The position numbers and the translations under genes are program-made. The notes beneath the pieces were generated by a model, which made no database searches, was not told the DNA's origin, and saw only the letters and a program-made list of their open reading frames with translations. A stretch of 29,834 bases of DNA from DAOTXN01 sp034435435 (GTDB taxonomy: Bacteria > Chloroflexota > Anaerolineae > S140-20): assembly GCA_034435435.1 (NCBI GenBank), contig DAOTXN010000126.1, positions 1 through 29,834 of the forward strand, given 5' to 3'. Below, piece after piece: positions 24,022-29,834 of this stretch; position 1 is the stretch's first letter, and every line of letters begins with the position of its first letter.

Positions 24022-24741
24022 ATGGACGCATTCGAGGCTATCACGGGACGGCGCGGTGTGCTGCGTTTCAAATCCACGCCGGTCGAGCCGGAAAAGATCG
24101 AGCGCGTGCTGCACGCTGCTATCGCCGCGCCCAGCCCGGCTAACACCCAGCCGTGGGCGTTCATCGTCGTCACCGACCCGGCGCTGGCGCGACGGGTCGC
24201 CGAGTACCTGGTGCGCACGCAAGAGGCATACGTCTTTCGCCGCCTGCTAGAGACGCCGGAGCCATTCATCGCGCACCTGCTGCATCTGTACGACGAGTTT
24301 TACCACGCGCCCTGCTTTATCGTCATCTGCCGCTGCCCACGGGTCGAGCTGGCCGCGCCCGAGTACGCCGCCGTCGTGCGCGACTGGGACCTGTGCGCGT
24401 TGGGCGCGGCCACGGCCAACCTGATGGCCGCCGCGACCGAGCTGGGGCTGGGCACGCGCTGGTTCGGCAACCCGATGATGGACGAGAGCAGCGAGCTGGG
24501 CCGCCTGCTCCACATCCCCACCGAGGTCGAGGTCGTGGCCGTGACGCCGCTGGGCTACCACGACGAAACGCCCAAGCAGCGCCCGGTCCAACCGTTGGAA
24601 GCACATATCGGCTTTCGGCGCGGCGACAAGCACAAACTGGCCGCGCTGTTACAAGGCAAGCTGGCATTGGCCGACGTGGTACATTATAATGCGTTCCGGC
24701 CGGCGGCGAGGTCAGAGATCGGCCACAGCGAGCAAGTGTAA
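24022..24741 (+). CDS. nitroreductase-family flavoprotein
   Basis: A 239-aa protein of the FMN-dependent nitroreductase fold. The N-terminal RRGVLRFKSTPVEPEKIERV and APSPANTQPWAF segments bind the flavin phosphate and ring in this family. A Gly-rich AAATELGLGTRWFG helix and VTPLGYHDE follow. Family members reduce nitro groups, quinones, enones or act as dehydrogenases. In this setting an enoyl or quinone reductase step is possible but not shown. The ATG at 24022 follows the repeat, with no strong ribosome site. The stop codon abuts the ATG of the next gene, so translation is probably coupled. Confidence 0.8.
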   Translation: MDAFEAITGRRGVLRFKSTPVEPEKIERVLHAAIAAPSPANTQPWAFIVVTDPALARRVAEYLVRTQEAYVFRRLLETPEPFIAHLLHLYDEFYHAPCFIVICRCPRVELAAPEYAAVVRDWDLCALGAATANLMAAATELGLGTRWFGNPMMDESSELGRLLHIPTEVEVVAVTPLGYHDETPKQRPVQPLEAHIGFRRGDKHKLAALLQGKLALADVVHYNAFRPAARSEIGHSEQV

Positions 24742-25629
24742 ATGCGCGTCGGGCAGATGGTCACTATCAAGCGGATTTTCAGCCAGCGGGATTTCGACCG
24801 CTTTGCGGCGTTGAGCGGCGACGACAACCCCATCCACGTGAATCCCGAATTTGCGGCGCGGACCAGGTTTGGCCGCACGGTGGCTCACGGTATGTTGCTG
24901 TACAGCGCGGCGAGCGGCGTGTTGGGCGCGCAGTTGCCCGGTCCCGGCGCGCTGCAAGTGGAACAAGAGCTGATGTTCCCCGGCGCGACCTGCGTCGGAG
25001 AAGAGGTCACGATTCGGCTAGAGGTCACACAGCTTGACGCGGGCGCGGGCCTGGCTGACTTGAGCACCGTCATCACCAAACTCGACGGCAGCGTGGGGCT
25101 TCAAGGTCGCACACGGGTCTACCTACCCGGCGTAACACCGGTCGGCCATCGCACCCGACCGGGGGTCGCGCCAACAAACCCACCCACGCAGAGCGCGGAC
25201 CAACCGACCTTCAAAGGTATGCACATCGGCCAGCGCGCCGAAACCCGCCGCACGTTTACGGCCGCCGACCTGGCCGAATACGCCGACCTGAGCGGCGACG
25301 CCAACCCTCTCTTTACCGATGCCGAATACGCGCGACGACTGGGCTTCGCCGGGGCCATCATCCCTGGCGGCCTGTTGGGTGGACTGTTTTCTTGCCTGCT
25401 GGGCACACGCCTCCCCGGCCGCGGGACCAATTATTTGAAACAACGCCTCGAATTCCCCACACCGGCCTATCCGGGACAAGAACTCACGGCGACGGTCGAA
25501 ATCGTGCGCCTGCGCCCGGACAAGCAATTGGTCAATTTGAGCGCCATCTGTTACAATCCAGACAGCGAGATTGTGTGTCAGGGAGAAGCGTTGGTCCTGG
25601 TCAGCGACGTGGAGGGGAACGATGGATGA
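24742..25629 (+). CDS. two-domain MaoC-like hotdog protein with one intact active site
   Basis: A 295-aa double hotdog protein. Domain 1 (about residues 1-135) has the hydratase 2 motif SGDDNPIH with Asp27 and His32, and FGRTVAHGM after it. Domain 2 (about 155-290) has SGDANPLF: Asp186 is kept, but the His position is Phe191. So one half is probably catalytic and the other structural or substrate-binding, as in eukaryote-like 2-enoyl-CoA hydratase 2. A Pro/Thr-rich linker joins them. Expected activity: hydration of trans-2-enoyl-CoA to (R)-3-hydroxyacyl-CoA, which would feed PHA synthase. The start directly abuts the upstream stop; the end overlaps the HEPN gene as ATGA. Confidence 0.85.
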   Translation: MRVGQMVTIKRIFSQRDFDRFAALSGDDNPIHVNPEFAARTRFGRTVAHGMLLYSAASGVLGAQLPGPGALQVEQELMFPGATCVGEEVTIRLEVTQLDAGAGLADLSTVITKLDGSVGLQGRTRVYLPGVTPVGHRTRPGVAPTNPPTQSADQPTFKGMHIGQRAETRRTFTAADLAEYADLSGDANPLFTDAEYARRLGFAGAIIPGGLLGGLFSCLLGTRLPGRGTNYLKQRLEFPTPAYPGQELTATVEIVRLRPDKQLVNLSAICYNPDSEIVCQGEALVLVSDVEGNDG

Positions 25630-25895
25630 ATTTGTCCAGTGCACTGTTGGCGACCAAAGGGTTGGAACGCAGCAAACATTCGGGCGTCATCGCGGCGTTC
25701 CGCGAGCACTTTGTCAAGACCGGATTGATCGAAGCCGAATATAGCCGTCTTTATGGGGCCACCATGGACGACAGGCATACAGGTGACTATTCACTTGAAG
25801 AACTTGGCTATGAAAAGGCCAAGCGTGACCTGGAATGGGCTGAAAGGCTTGTAAAACGAATAAAACAAGCTCTCCAAGACTTGGGGATTCCATAA
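25626..25895 (+). CDS. HEPN-domain protein, N-terminally shortened
   Basis: An 89-aa protein. From residue 1 it matches the second half of HEPN proteins: a LLATKGLERSKHSGVIAAF segment, then REHFVKTG, then a R-x-TGDYS segment and a helical C-terminus with EWAERLVKRIKQAL. The usual first 35-40 residues (the helix with AYYAMFYA-like residues) are missing. Upstream in-frame codons lie inside the MaoC gene in another frame and do not encode them. The ATG overlaps the MaoC stop as ATGA. The partner nucleotidyltransferase overlaps its stop as TAATG. Normally HEPN is the RNase toxin and MNT its antitoxin. The shortened form may be inactive or a remnant. Confidence 0.75.
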   Translation: MNLSSALLATKGLERSKHSGVIAAFREHFVKTGLIEAEYSRLYGATMDDRHTGDYSLEELGYEKAKRDLEWAERLVKRIKQALQDLGIP

Positions 25896-26266
25896 TGGCC
25901 GGGACACTGGCGTATCTTGACGAAACCGAAAAAGCAGCTGTCCGCCAATTTGCTGGCTATGTGCTCAACAGCCCAAAGACACAAGTGATAGCCATCCACC
26001 TGTTTGGCTCAAAAACCAGAGGCGACTTTGGTCCTGACTCGGATTTGGATATTTTGATCGTGCTGGATAACGGCGATTGGGTTACTAGAGACGAGATTCG
26101 TTTCGTAGCATCCGACGTATCGCTGCAATTCAATCTTTTGCTCAACACCCACATCCTCAGCCGCGAGCGTTGGGAAGAGTTGGCCCGGCACCAGGCCACC
26201 CTCTGGCGCGAAATCCAACGCGACGGCGTCTCCCTGCTACCCAACCCACCAACTAACCCGCCATGA
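25895..26266 (+). CDS. MNT-type nucleotidyltransferase (partner of HEPN)
   Basis: A 123-aa minimal nucleotidyltransferase. The motif HLFGSKTRGDFGPDSDLDIL (about residues 35-54) carries the Gly-Ser and the paired Asp residues that bind metal. The position where a third carboxylate is expected (SLQFNLLLN) appears to be Asn, so catalytic competence is uncertain. The C-terminus (NPPTNPP) is low complexity. It overlaps the HEPN stop by 1 nt and the next gene by 4 nt (ATGA). In known HEPN/MNT pairs the MNT protein neutralises HEPN, in some by adding AMP to it. Confidence 0.85.
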   Translation: MAGTLAYLDETEKAAVRQFAGYVLNSPKTQVIAIHLFGSKTRGDFGPDSDLDILIVLDNGDWVTRDEIRFVASDVSLQFNLLLNTHILSRERWEELARHQATLWREIQRDGVSLLPNPPTNPP

Positions 26267-26955
26267 AACTGATCCTCTTTGACATCGACGGCACGCTGCT
26301 CTGGCCCAACGGGGCCGGGGCGCTGGCCATGCAGCGGGCGCTGGTCGAGGTATATGGCACGGCGGGCGCGCTGGACCGCATTTATATGGCCGGGATGACC
26401 GACCGCGCTATCATTCACCAGGCCCTGACCGGCGGCGGACTGGCTCCCGCCGAAATTTCTGCCCGCTGGGATGCTTTTACGCTGACGTTGGCCCGCCACA
26501 TGCAAGTGACGGTCGTCGAGCGCGGCGTGCAGGTCTGTCCCGGCGCGCCGGAACTACTGGAGGCGCTCTCGGCCCGCGCCGACGTGCTGCTGGGGCTGGC
26601 GACGGGCAACCTGGCAAACACCGCCCCCATCAAGCTGCGCGCCGTGGGGATCGACCCGGCCCTGTTTCGGGTGGGCGGCTATGGCAGCGACGACGGCGAC
26701 CGAAATCAACTGCCCACCATTGCCGCCCAACGAGCCGAGGCGCTGATCGGGCGGCGTTTTGGCGGGCGCGACATCGTCGTCGTAGGCGACACACTCGCCG
26801 ACGTAGCCTGCGGGCGGGCCGCTGGCGCGCGTACGGTGGCCGTGGCGACCGGGGTGTTGCCCATAGAAGCACTGCGCGGCGCGAACCCCGACGCATGGCT
26901 ACCCAACTTTTCGGACCTGGAAAACGCCATCCAAGCCATTCTCCCCCCCGACTGA
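26263..26955 (+). CDS. HAD-family phosphatase (phosphoglycolate phosphatase-like)
   Basis: A 230-aa HAD hydrolase. Motif I is FDIDGT (Asp7 nucleophile, Asp9), motif II is in GLATGN, motif III probably the Lys of KLRAVG, and motif IV GDTLADVACG. The small alpha-helical cap between residues 15 and 85 places it in subfamily I, with phosphoglycolate phosphatase and related enzymes. Substrate is not fixed by sequence. Its ATG overlaps the MNT stop, so it is read in the same mRNA. No link to PHA chemistry is evident. Confidence 0.88.
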   Translation: MKLILFDIDGTLLWPNGAGALAMQRALVEVYGTAGALDRIYMAGMTDRAIIHQALTGGGLAPAEISARWDAFTLTLARHMQVTVVERGVQVCPGAPELLEALSARADVLLGLATGNLANTAPIKLRAVGIDPALFRVGGYGSDDGDRNQLPTIAAQRAEALIGRRFGGRDIVVVGDTLADVACGRAAGARTVAVATGVLPIEALRGANPDAWLPNFSDLENAIQAILPPD

Positions 26956-26996
26956 CGAACTGGCGAACCAGCGAACCAGCAGATTACGTTTCACGG
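26954..26996 (+). repeat. GAACTGGC/GAACCAGC iterated repeat with TTTCACG tail
   Basis: GAACTGGC, GAACCAGC and GAACCAGC follow the HAD stop in an 8-9-nt rhythm, and then ACGTTTCACGG, a fragment of the GTGAAACG family. The GGAGG serving the next gene comes directly after. Confidence 0.55.
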
Positions 26997-27004
26997 AGGC
27001 AACC

Positions 27005-27820
27005 ATGCCCAAAATCACCGTCAACGATATCGAGTTGTACTTTGAACTCCACGGCAGCGGCGAGCATGTCGTCGTGCTCAACAACGGCGTCATAGCCAGC
27101 ACGGCTGCCTGGGCTTACCAATTACCGGCCCTCACCCCTCACTACTGCGTGCTCTTGTACGATATGCGCGGTCAGGGGCAGTCGCAAAAATGGGCCGAGG
27201 GCGACGCCGACTATAGCTGGGAAACTCACGCCGACGACCTGGCGGCGCTACTCGATGCCCTAAAAATCTCGACCGCGCACATCGGCGGCATCTCTTACGG
27301 CGGCGAGCTGACGCTGGTGTTTGCGTTGCGCTACCCGGAGCGCTGCCGCAGCCTGTTCGTGGCCGACGCCGTGAGTCACGTCGAACCGCTGCTGCGCGCC
27401 GTCATCGAGAACTGGATTCAAGTGGCTCAAAGCGGCGACCACGAGGCCTTTTACCGCGCCACCTGGTTCTGGAATTTTAGCGAGGCGTTCTTTGCCAGCC
27501 ATTACGACCTGCTCCTCAGTCGCATCCAAGTCGCCAAAACCTTACACCTGCCTTCGGTGGTCCAGCTCTGCCGTTGCTTCAACACGCTGGACATCACCGG
27601 GCGATTGGGCGAGATCCAGCGCCCCACCTGCGTCATCGTGGGCAAAAAAGACATCCTCAAACCGGTCCATTACAGTCAGAGCATCGCGCAAGCCATTCCT
27701 AACGCCGAGCTGCACGTATTACCCGGCGCCGGACATGCCTCTTTCTGGGAGAGCGCCGCCGCGTTCAACACGGTCCTGCTTGGCTTTTTATCGAAAAATA
27801 GTGTATCATCAAGCGTATAG
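27005..27820 (+). CDS. alpha/beta hydrolase (enol-lactonase/esterase-like)
   Basis: A 271-aa alpha/beta hydrolase. Nucleophile Ser97 (GGISYGGEL), probable acid Asp in GKKDILKP near residue 216, and His244 (GAGHASFW). The segment before the Ser (YDMRGQGQSQK) is typical of the family. The oxyanion region is VVVLNNGV instead of HG. GGAGG lies 7 nt before the ATG. Shorter cap than the hydrolase at 17912, so it is not its close paralogue. The substrate is unknown. The gene is the last before the 173-nt gap leading to phaJ. Confidence 0.87.
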   Translation: MPKITVNDIELYFELHGSGEHVVVLNNGVIASTAAWAYQLPALTPHYCVLLYDMRGQGQSQKWAEGDADYSWETHADDLAALLDALKISTAHIGGISYGGELTLVFALRYPERCRSLFVADAVSHVEPLLRAVIENWIQVAQSGDHEAFYRATWFWNFSEAFFASHYDLLLSRIQVAKTLHLPSVVQLCRCFNTLDITGRLGEIQRPTCVIVGKKDILKPVHYSQSIAQAIPNAELHVLPGAGHASFWESAAAFNTVLLGFLSKNSVSSSV

Positions 27821-27821
27821 C

Positions 27822-27878
27822 CATCAGCAGTCAGCGATCAGCCTGAACGCTGATAGCTGAACGCTGACAACTGATAAC
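27822..27878 (+). repeat. CAGCGATCAGC/GCTGAACGCTGA iterated inverted repeat
   Basis: CAGCAGTCAGCGATCAG on the left faces CTGATAGCTGAACGCTGACAACTG on the right, each built from repeated CAGC/GCTGA words. It follows the hydrolase stop and ends 9 nt before the GTAAC operator, as the smaller version at 7886-7915 does. Confidence 0.7.
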
Positions 27879-27886
27879 TCACACCT

Positions 27887-27920
27887 GTGTAACCGGATGG
27901 TAACCGCGCCATGTTATCCT
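27887..27920 (+). promoter_or_regulatory. SARP-type operator and extended -10 promoter of the phaJ-like gene
   Basis: GTAAC (27889-27893), 6 nt, GTAAC (27900-27904), 10 nt, TATCCT (27915-27920) with TGT before it. Repeat period (11 bp), gap to the -10 (10 nt) and the extended -10 match the sites at 3721-3752 and 7918-7949. The six bases between the repeats (CGGATG) also resemble those at 7923-7928 (CGATTG). Confidence 0.75.
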
Positions 27921-27993
27921 GGATACAGCTTGCAAGTTGGCCCTTACCCCTCATTTATTCTATCATCTCTAGCCAATCAGAGGAGACCCTGCC

Positions 27994-28395
27994 GTGTCCC
28001 CTGTTCAGGTAGGCGACTCGCATACGATCACCAAAACCATCACCGCCGAGACCGTTGCGGTATTTGCTGACCTCGTTGGCGACCACAATCCTGTACACCT
28101 GGACGATACCTTTGCCGCGACCACCCGCTTTGGTCGGCGCATTGCCCACGGAATGATCTCGGCCGGGTTGATCTCGGCGGCTATCGCCAATGGATGGCCC
28201 GGTTCCATTTACCTCAGCCAGACGCTCCAGTTTCGCGCGCCGGTCTATTTGGGCGACACCGTCACGGCCAAAGTGACCGTCACGGCGATACGGCCCGACA
28301 AACCCATTGTCACCTACCGGACCGAATGTCACACTCAAAACAACACCTTGATCCTGGAGGGAGAGGCCATCTGCCTCGTCCCGTCCGCCGACTGA
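27994..28395 (+). CDS. phaJ: (R)-specific enoyl-CoA hydratase (PhaJ/MaoC-like)
   Basis: A 133-aa single hotdog domain. The hydratase 2 motif VGDHNPVH gives Asp30 and His35; RFGRRIAHGM follows. PhaJ enzymes hydrate trans-2-enoyl-CoA to (R)-3-hydroxyacyl-CoA and so route beta-oxidation intermediates to PHA synthase. The GTG at 27994 has AGGAG 9 nt upstream and fits the domain start. It is preceded by its own SARP-type promoter, shared with the phasin and phaC operons, which supports the PHA assignment over a general MaoC role. Length is normal for PhaJ. Confidence 0.85.
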   Translation: MSPVQVGDSHTITKTITAETVAVFADLVGDHNPVHLDDTFAATTRFGRRIAHGMISAGLISAAIANGWPGSIYLSQTLQFRAPVYLGDTVTAKVTVTAIRPDKPIVTYRTECHTQNNTLILEGEAICLVPSAD

Positions 28396-28531
28396 CAAGG
28401 AGGTGAGAAAAGAAAAAGCCAGTCATTTCGTCTTTGCTATTCGGCAACGCCCCGGTCTGTTTGCCGGGGGATCGGTCGCGTCTCGATTTCAGCGACGCGA
28501 CGACTTTGACCCATAATAAGGAGGAAGAAAA
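28396..28531 (+). other. leader of the BMP lipoprotein gene with GC-rich hairpins
   Basis: CGGCAA (28442-28447) can pair with TTGCCG (28461-28466), while CCCCGG (28450-28455) can pair with CCGGGG (28464-28469). These overlap, so only one forms at a time. A third stem pairs GTCGCGTC (28475-28482) with GACGCGAC (28494-28501). The gene's AAGGAGG is at 28518-28524. Attenuation or termination after phaJ is possible, but I see no known riboswitch consensus. Confidence 0.4.
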
Positions 28532-29834
28532 GTGAAACTCTACCGTAATTCAATCGGGACGATTATCACTCTGATTATCGTCTTGTCAATGGTGTTGGCG
28601 GCCTGCGGCGGCAAAGAAAAAGCCACCGACACCCCCGCCCCCACCTCTACCTCAGCGCCCGAAGCCACCCTAGCGCCCGAAGCCACCACGCCGCCCGAAG
28701 CCACCACGCCGCCCGAAGCCGAGGAATTTCGGGTAGGCATGATCTCGGACGTGGGCGGCATTGACGACGCCAGCTTCAACCAGACCACCTGGGAAGGGCT
28801 GGACCGGGCCGACCAGGAGCTTGAAGGCGTGGCCGCGCAATTCTTGGAGTCGCAGGCTCAGGCCGACTATGAGAACAACATCACCGAGTTCGCCGAGCAA
28901 GGTTACGACATGATCATCACCGTCGGCTTTTTGCTGGGCGACGCCACGGCCAAGATGGCGGCGGTGTATCCCGACACCAAGTTTGCCATCATTGACTATG
29001 CCTACGACCCGCCCATCCCCAACGTACAGGGCATCGTGTTCAACACCGACGAAGCATCGTTCCTGGGCGGCTACCTGGCGGCGGGCATGGCCGTCGAATT
29101 GGATTCTGCAGACCCGCGCGTAGGTTACGTAGGCGGCATGCAGATCCCGCCGGTCGAGATTTTCTTCGTCGGCTTTGAAAGCGGCATCGAATACTACAAC
29201 GAGCAAAAAGGCACCGACGTACAAGTCTCCGGCATCTACGTGGGCGACTTTGAGGCCCCCGACGAGGGCAAGGCCGCGGCCAACTCGCTGCTCGATGAGG
29301 GCGTGGACGTACTGTTTGGCGCGGGCGGCAAGACCGGCAACGGCGCGCTGGTGGCCGTGCGCGAGCGCTACGACGCCGGCGAGGCCGTGGCGGGCATCGG
29401 GGTGGACGTGGACCAGTACTTTACCCTGCCCACCGAGAAGCACATCCTGCTGACCAGCATCGAGAAGCGGCTGGACAATGCCGTGTTTGGCGTGGTCAAA
29501 GACGCGGTCGAGGGCAACTTTGGCGGCGGAGGCGTGTACGTGGGCACATTGACCAACGACGGCGTGGGCCTGGCCCCCTACCACGACTGGGAGGACAAGA
29601 TCCCCGCCGAATTGCAGGCTGAAGTCGAAGCGCTGCGCCCGATGGTCATCGCGGGCGAGATCAGCACCGGCTGGCCAGTAGGGGAAGAGCCCGAACCGGC
29701 CGCCGAATTCCGCGTGGGTATGATCTCGGACGTGGGCGGCATTGACGACGCCAGCTTCAACCAGACCACCTGGGAAGGGCTGGACCGGGCCGCACAGGAG
29801 CTTGAAGGCGTGGCCGCGCAATTCTTGGAGTCGC
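28532..29834 (+). CDS. BMP-family substrate-binding lipoprotein with duplicated domain (partial, runs off the end)
   Basis: The GTG start at 28532 has AAGGAGG 7 nt upstream. A signal peptide of about 24 residues ends in the lipobox LAAC with Cys25, so the protein is exported and lipid-anchored. A linker of repeated (A/P)PEAT(T/L) hexapeptides follows (about residues 41-62), then a BMP/PnrA-type binding domain (about 66-385: RVGMISDVGGIDDASFNQ, then GYDMIITVGF, FAIIDYAY, GGYLAAG, a VGYVGGMQIPP segment, DVLFGAGGKTG). Such proteins bind nucleosides or related ligands for an ABC importer. After a VGEEPEPAAE linker the same domain starts again in frame, nearly identical in DNA. No stop codon occurs before the window ends. 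The single-domain form is the usual one. Confidence 0.88.
   Translation, partial: MKLYRNSIGTIITLIIVLSMVLAACGGKEKATDTPAPTSTSAPEATLAPEATTPPEATTPPEAEEFRVGMISDVGGIDDASFNQTTWEGLDRADQELEGVAAQFLESQAQADYENNITEFAEQGYDMIITVGFLLGDATAKMAAVYPDTKFAIIDYAYDPPIPNVQGIVFNTDEASFLGGYLAAGMAVELDSADPRVGYVGGMQIPPVEIFFVGFESGIEYYNEQKGTDVQVSGIYVGDFEAPDEGKAAANSLLDEGVDVLFGAGGKTGNGALVAVRERYDAGEAVAGIGVDVDQYFTLPTEKHILLTSIEKRLDNAVFGVVKDAVEGNFGGGGVYVGTLTNDGVGLAPYHDWEDKIPAELQAEVEALRPMVIAGEISTGWPVGEEPEPAAEFRVGMISDVGGIDDASFNQTTWEGLDRAAQELEGVAAQFLES
28727..29834 (+). repeat. near-identical direct repeat, 981-bp period, inside the BMP gene
   Basis: Copies at 28739-28853 and 29720-29834 differ at only 2 of 115 positions (GAC against GCA). 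The first four codons before them differ only at third positions. The period is 327 codons, so the frame is kept. The right copy is cut by the window end. Confidence 0.85.

Noticed and set aside
22749..24269. Long minus-strand open frames, such as 506 aa here, 392 aa at 13456-14634 and 394 aa at 17774-18958
   Set aside because: They lie opposite clear enzymes, have no recognisable motif and follow from high GC at codon third positions.
28442..28501. Possible riboswitch before the BMP lipoprotein gene
   Set aside because: Alternative stems exist, but I could not match any known aptamer consensus (purine, cobalamin or SAM).
28403..28516. 37-codon GTG frame in the BMP gene leader
   Set aside because: The AGGAG touches the GTG, leaving no spacing, and the stretch is better explained by hairpins.

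Overview
The window is about 30 kb of GC-rich bacterial DNA devoted almost wholly to acyl-CoA, fatty acid and polyhydroxyalkanoate (PHA) metabolism. Several features together suggest a Chloroflexota (Anaerolineae-like) genome. These are a MalT-like ATPase fused to a SARP/BTAD regulator, a class III-type PHA synthase beside a class I-sized one, YgiT/DUF4258 and HEPN/MNT small gene pairs, and many junctions filled with short iterated-word repeats. The phylum call is inference from gene content; there is no rRNA or tRNA in the window.

Layout. Positions 1-311 hold hairpins and a possible promoter. At 312-2758 (+) lie fabF and a fabH with an unusual Arg-rich tail. At 2819-3689 (-) is a two-gene phasin-like operon, and just upstream of it at 3749-4522 (-) a stand-alone SARP/BTAD regulator. 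Divergent from that, at 4626-7883 (+), is a 1085-residue MalT-like ATPase/TPR/BTAD regulator. At 8024-12786 (+) is a PHA operon: a 73-aa protein, thiolase, PHA synthase 1, a PhaE-like subunit and class III PHA synthase 2. A YgiT-zinc-finger/DUF4258 pair follows at 12783-13364 (-). From 13450 to 27820 (+) runs a long co-directional set: two KASIII-like proteins that keep the Cys but lack the His/Asn, an SDR, three AMP-dependent acyl-CoA ligases, two alpha/beta hydrolases, a thiolase with its DUF35 partner, a nitroreductase, a two-domain MaoC protein, a HEPN/MNT pair and a HAD phosphatase. The window closes with a PhaJ-type hydratase (27994-28395) and a BMP-family lipoprotein that starts a second copy of its binding domain as the sequence ends.

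The most interesting signal is regulatory. Three promoters share exactly the same layout: GTAAC, 6 nt, GTAAC (11-bp period), 10 nt, then a -10 hexamer preceded by TGY (extended -10). They lie upstream of the phasin operon, the thiolase/phaC operon and the phaJ-like gene. An 11-bp direct repeat abutting the -10 is how Streptomyces SARP activators bind, and the window encodes two proteins with SARP-type DNA-binding domains. I infer a PHA regulon driven by one or both. Two of the three operons also begin with a small conserved domain that I do not recognise (here the WRG domain), once alone and once fused to a phasin-like half.

Proposed working model: thiolase and the SDR supply hydroxyacyl-CoA from acetyl-CoA, PhaJ supplies (R)-3-hydroxyacyl-CoA from beta-oxidation, the two synthases polymerise it, and the phasin-like and WRG proteins coat or organise the granule. 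The 13.4-22.3 kb cluster activates and remodels carboxylic acids of unknown identity.
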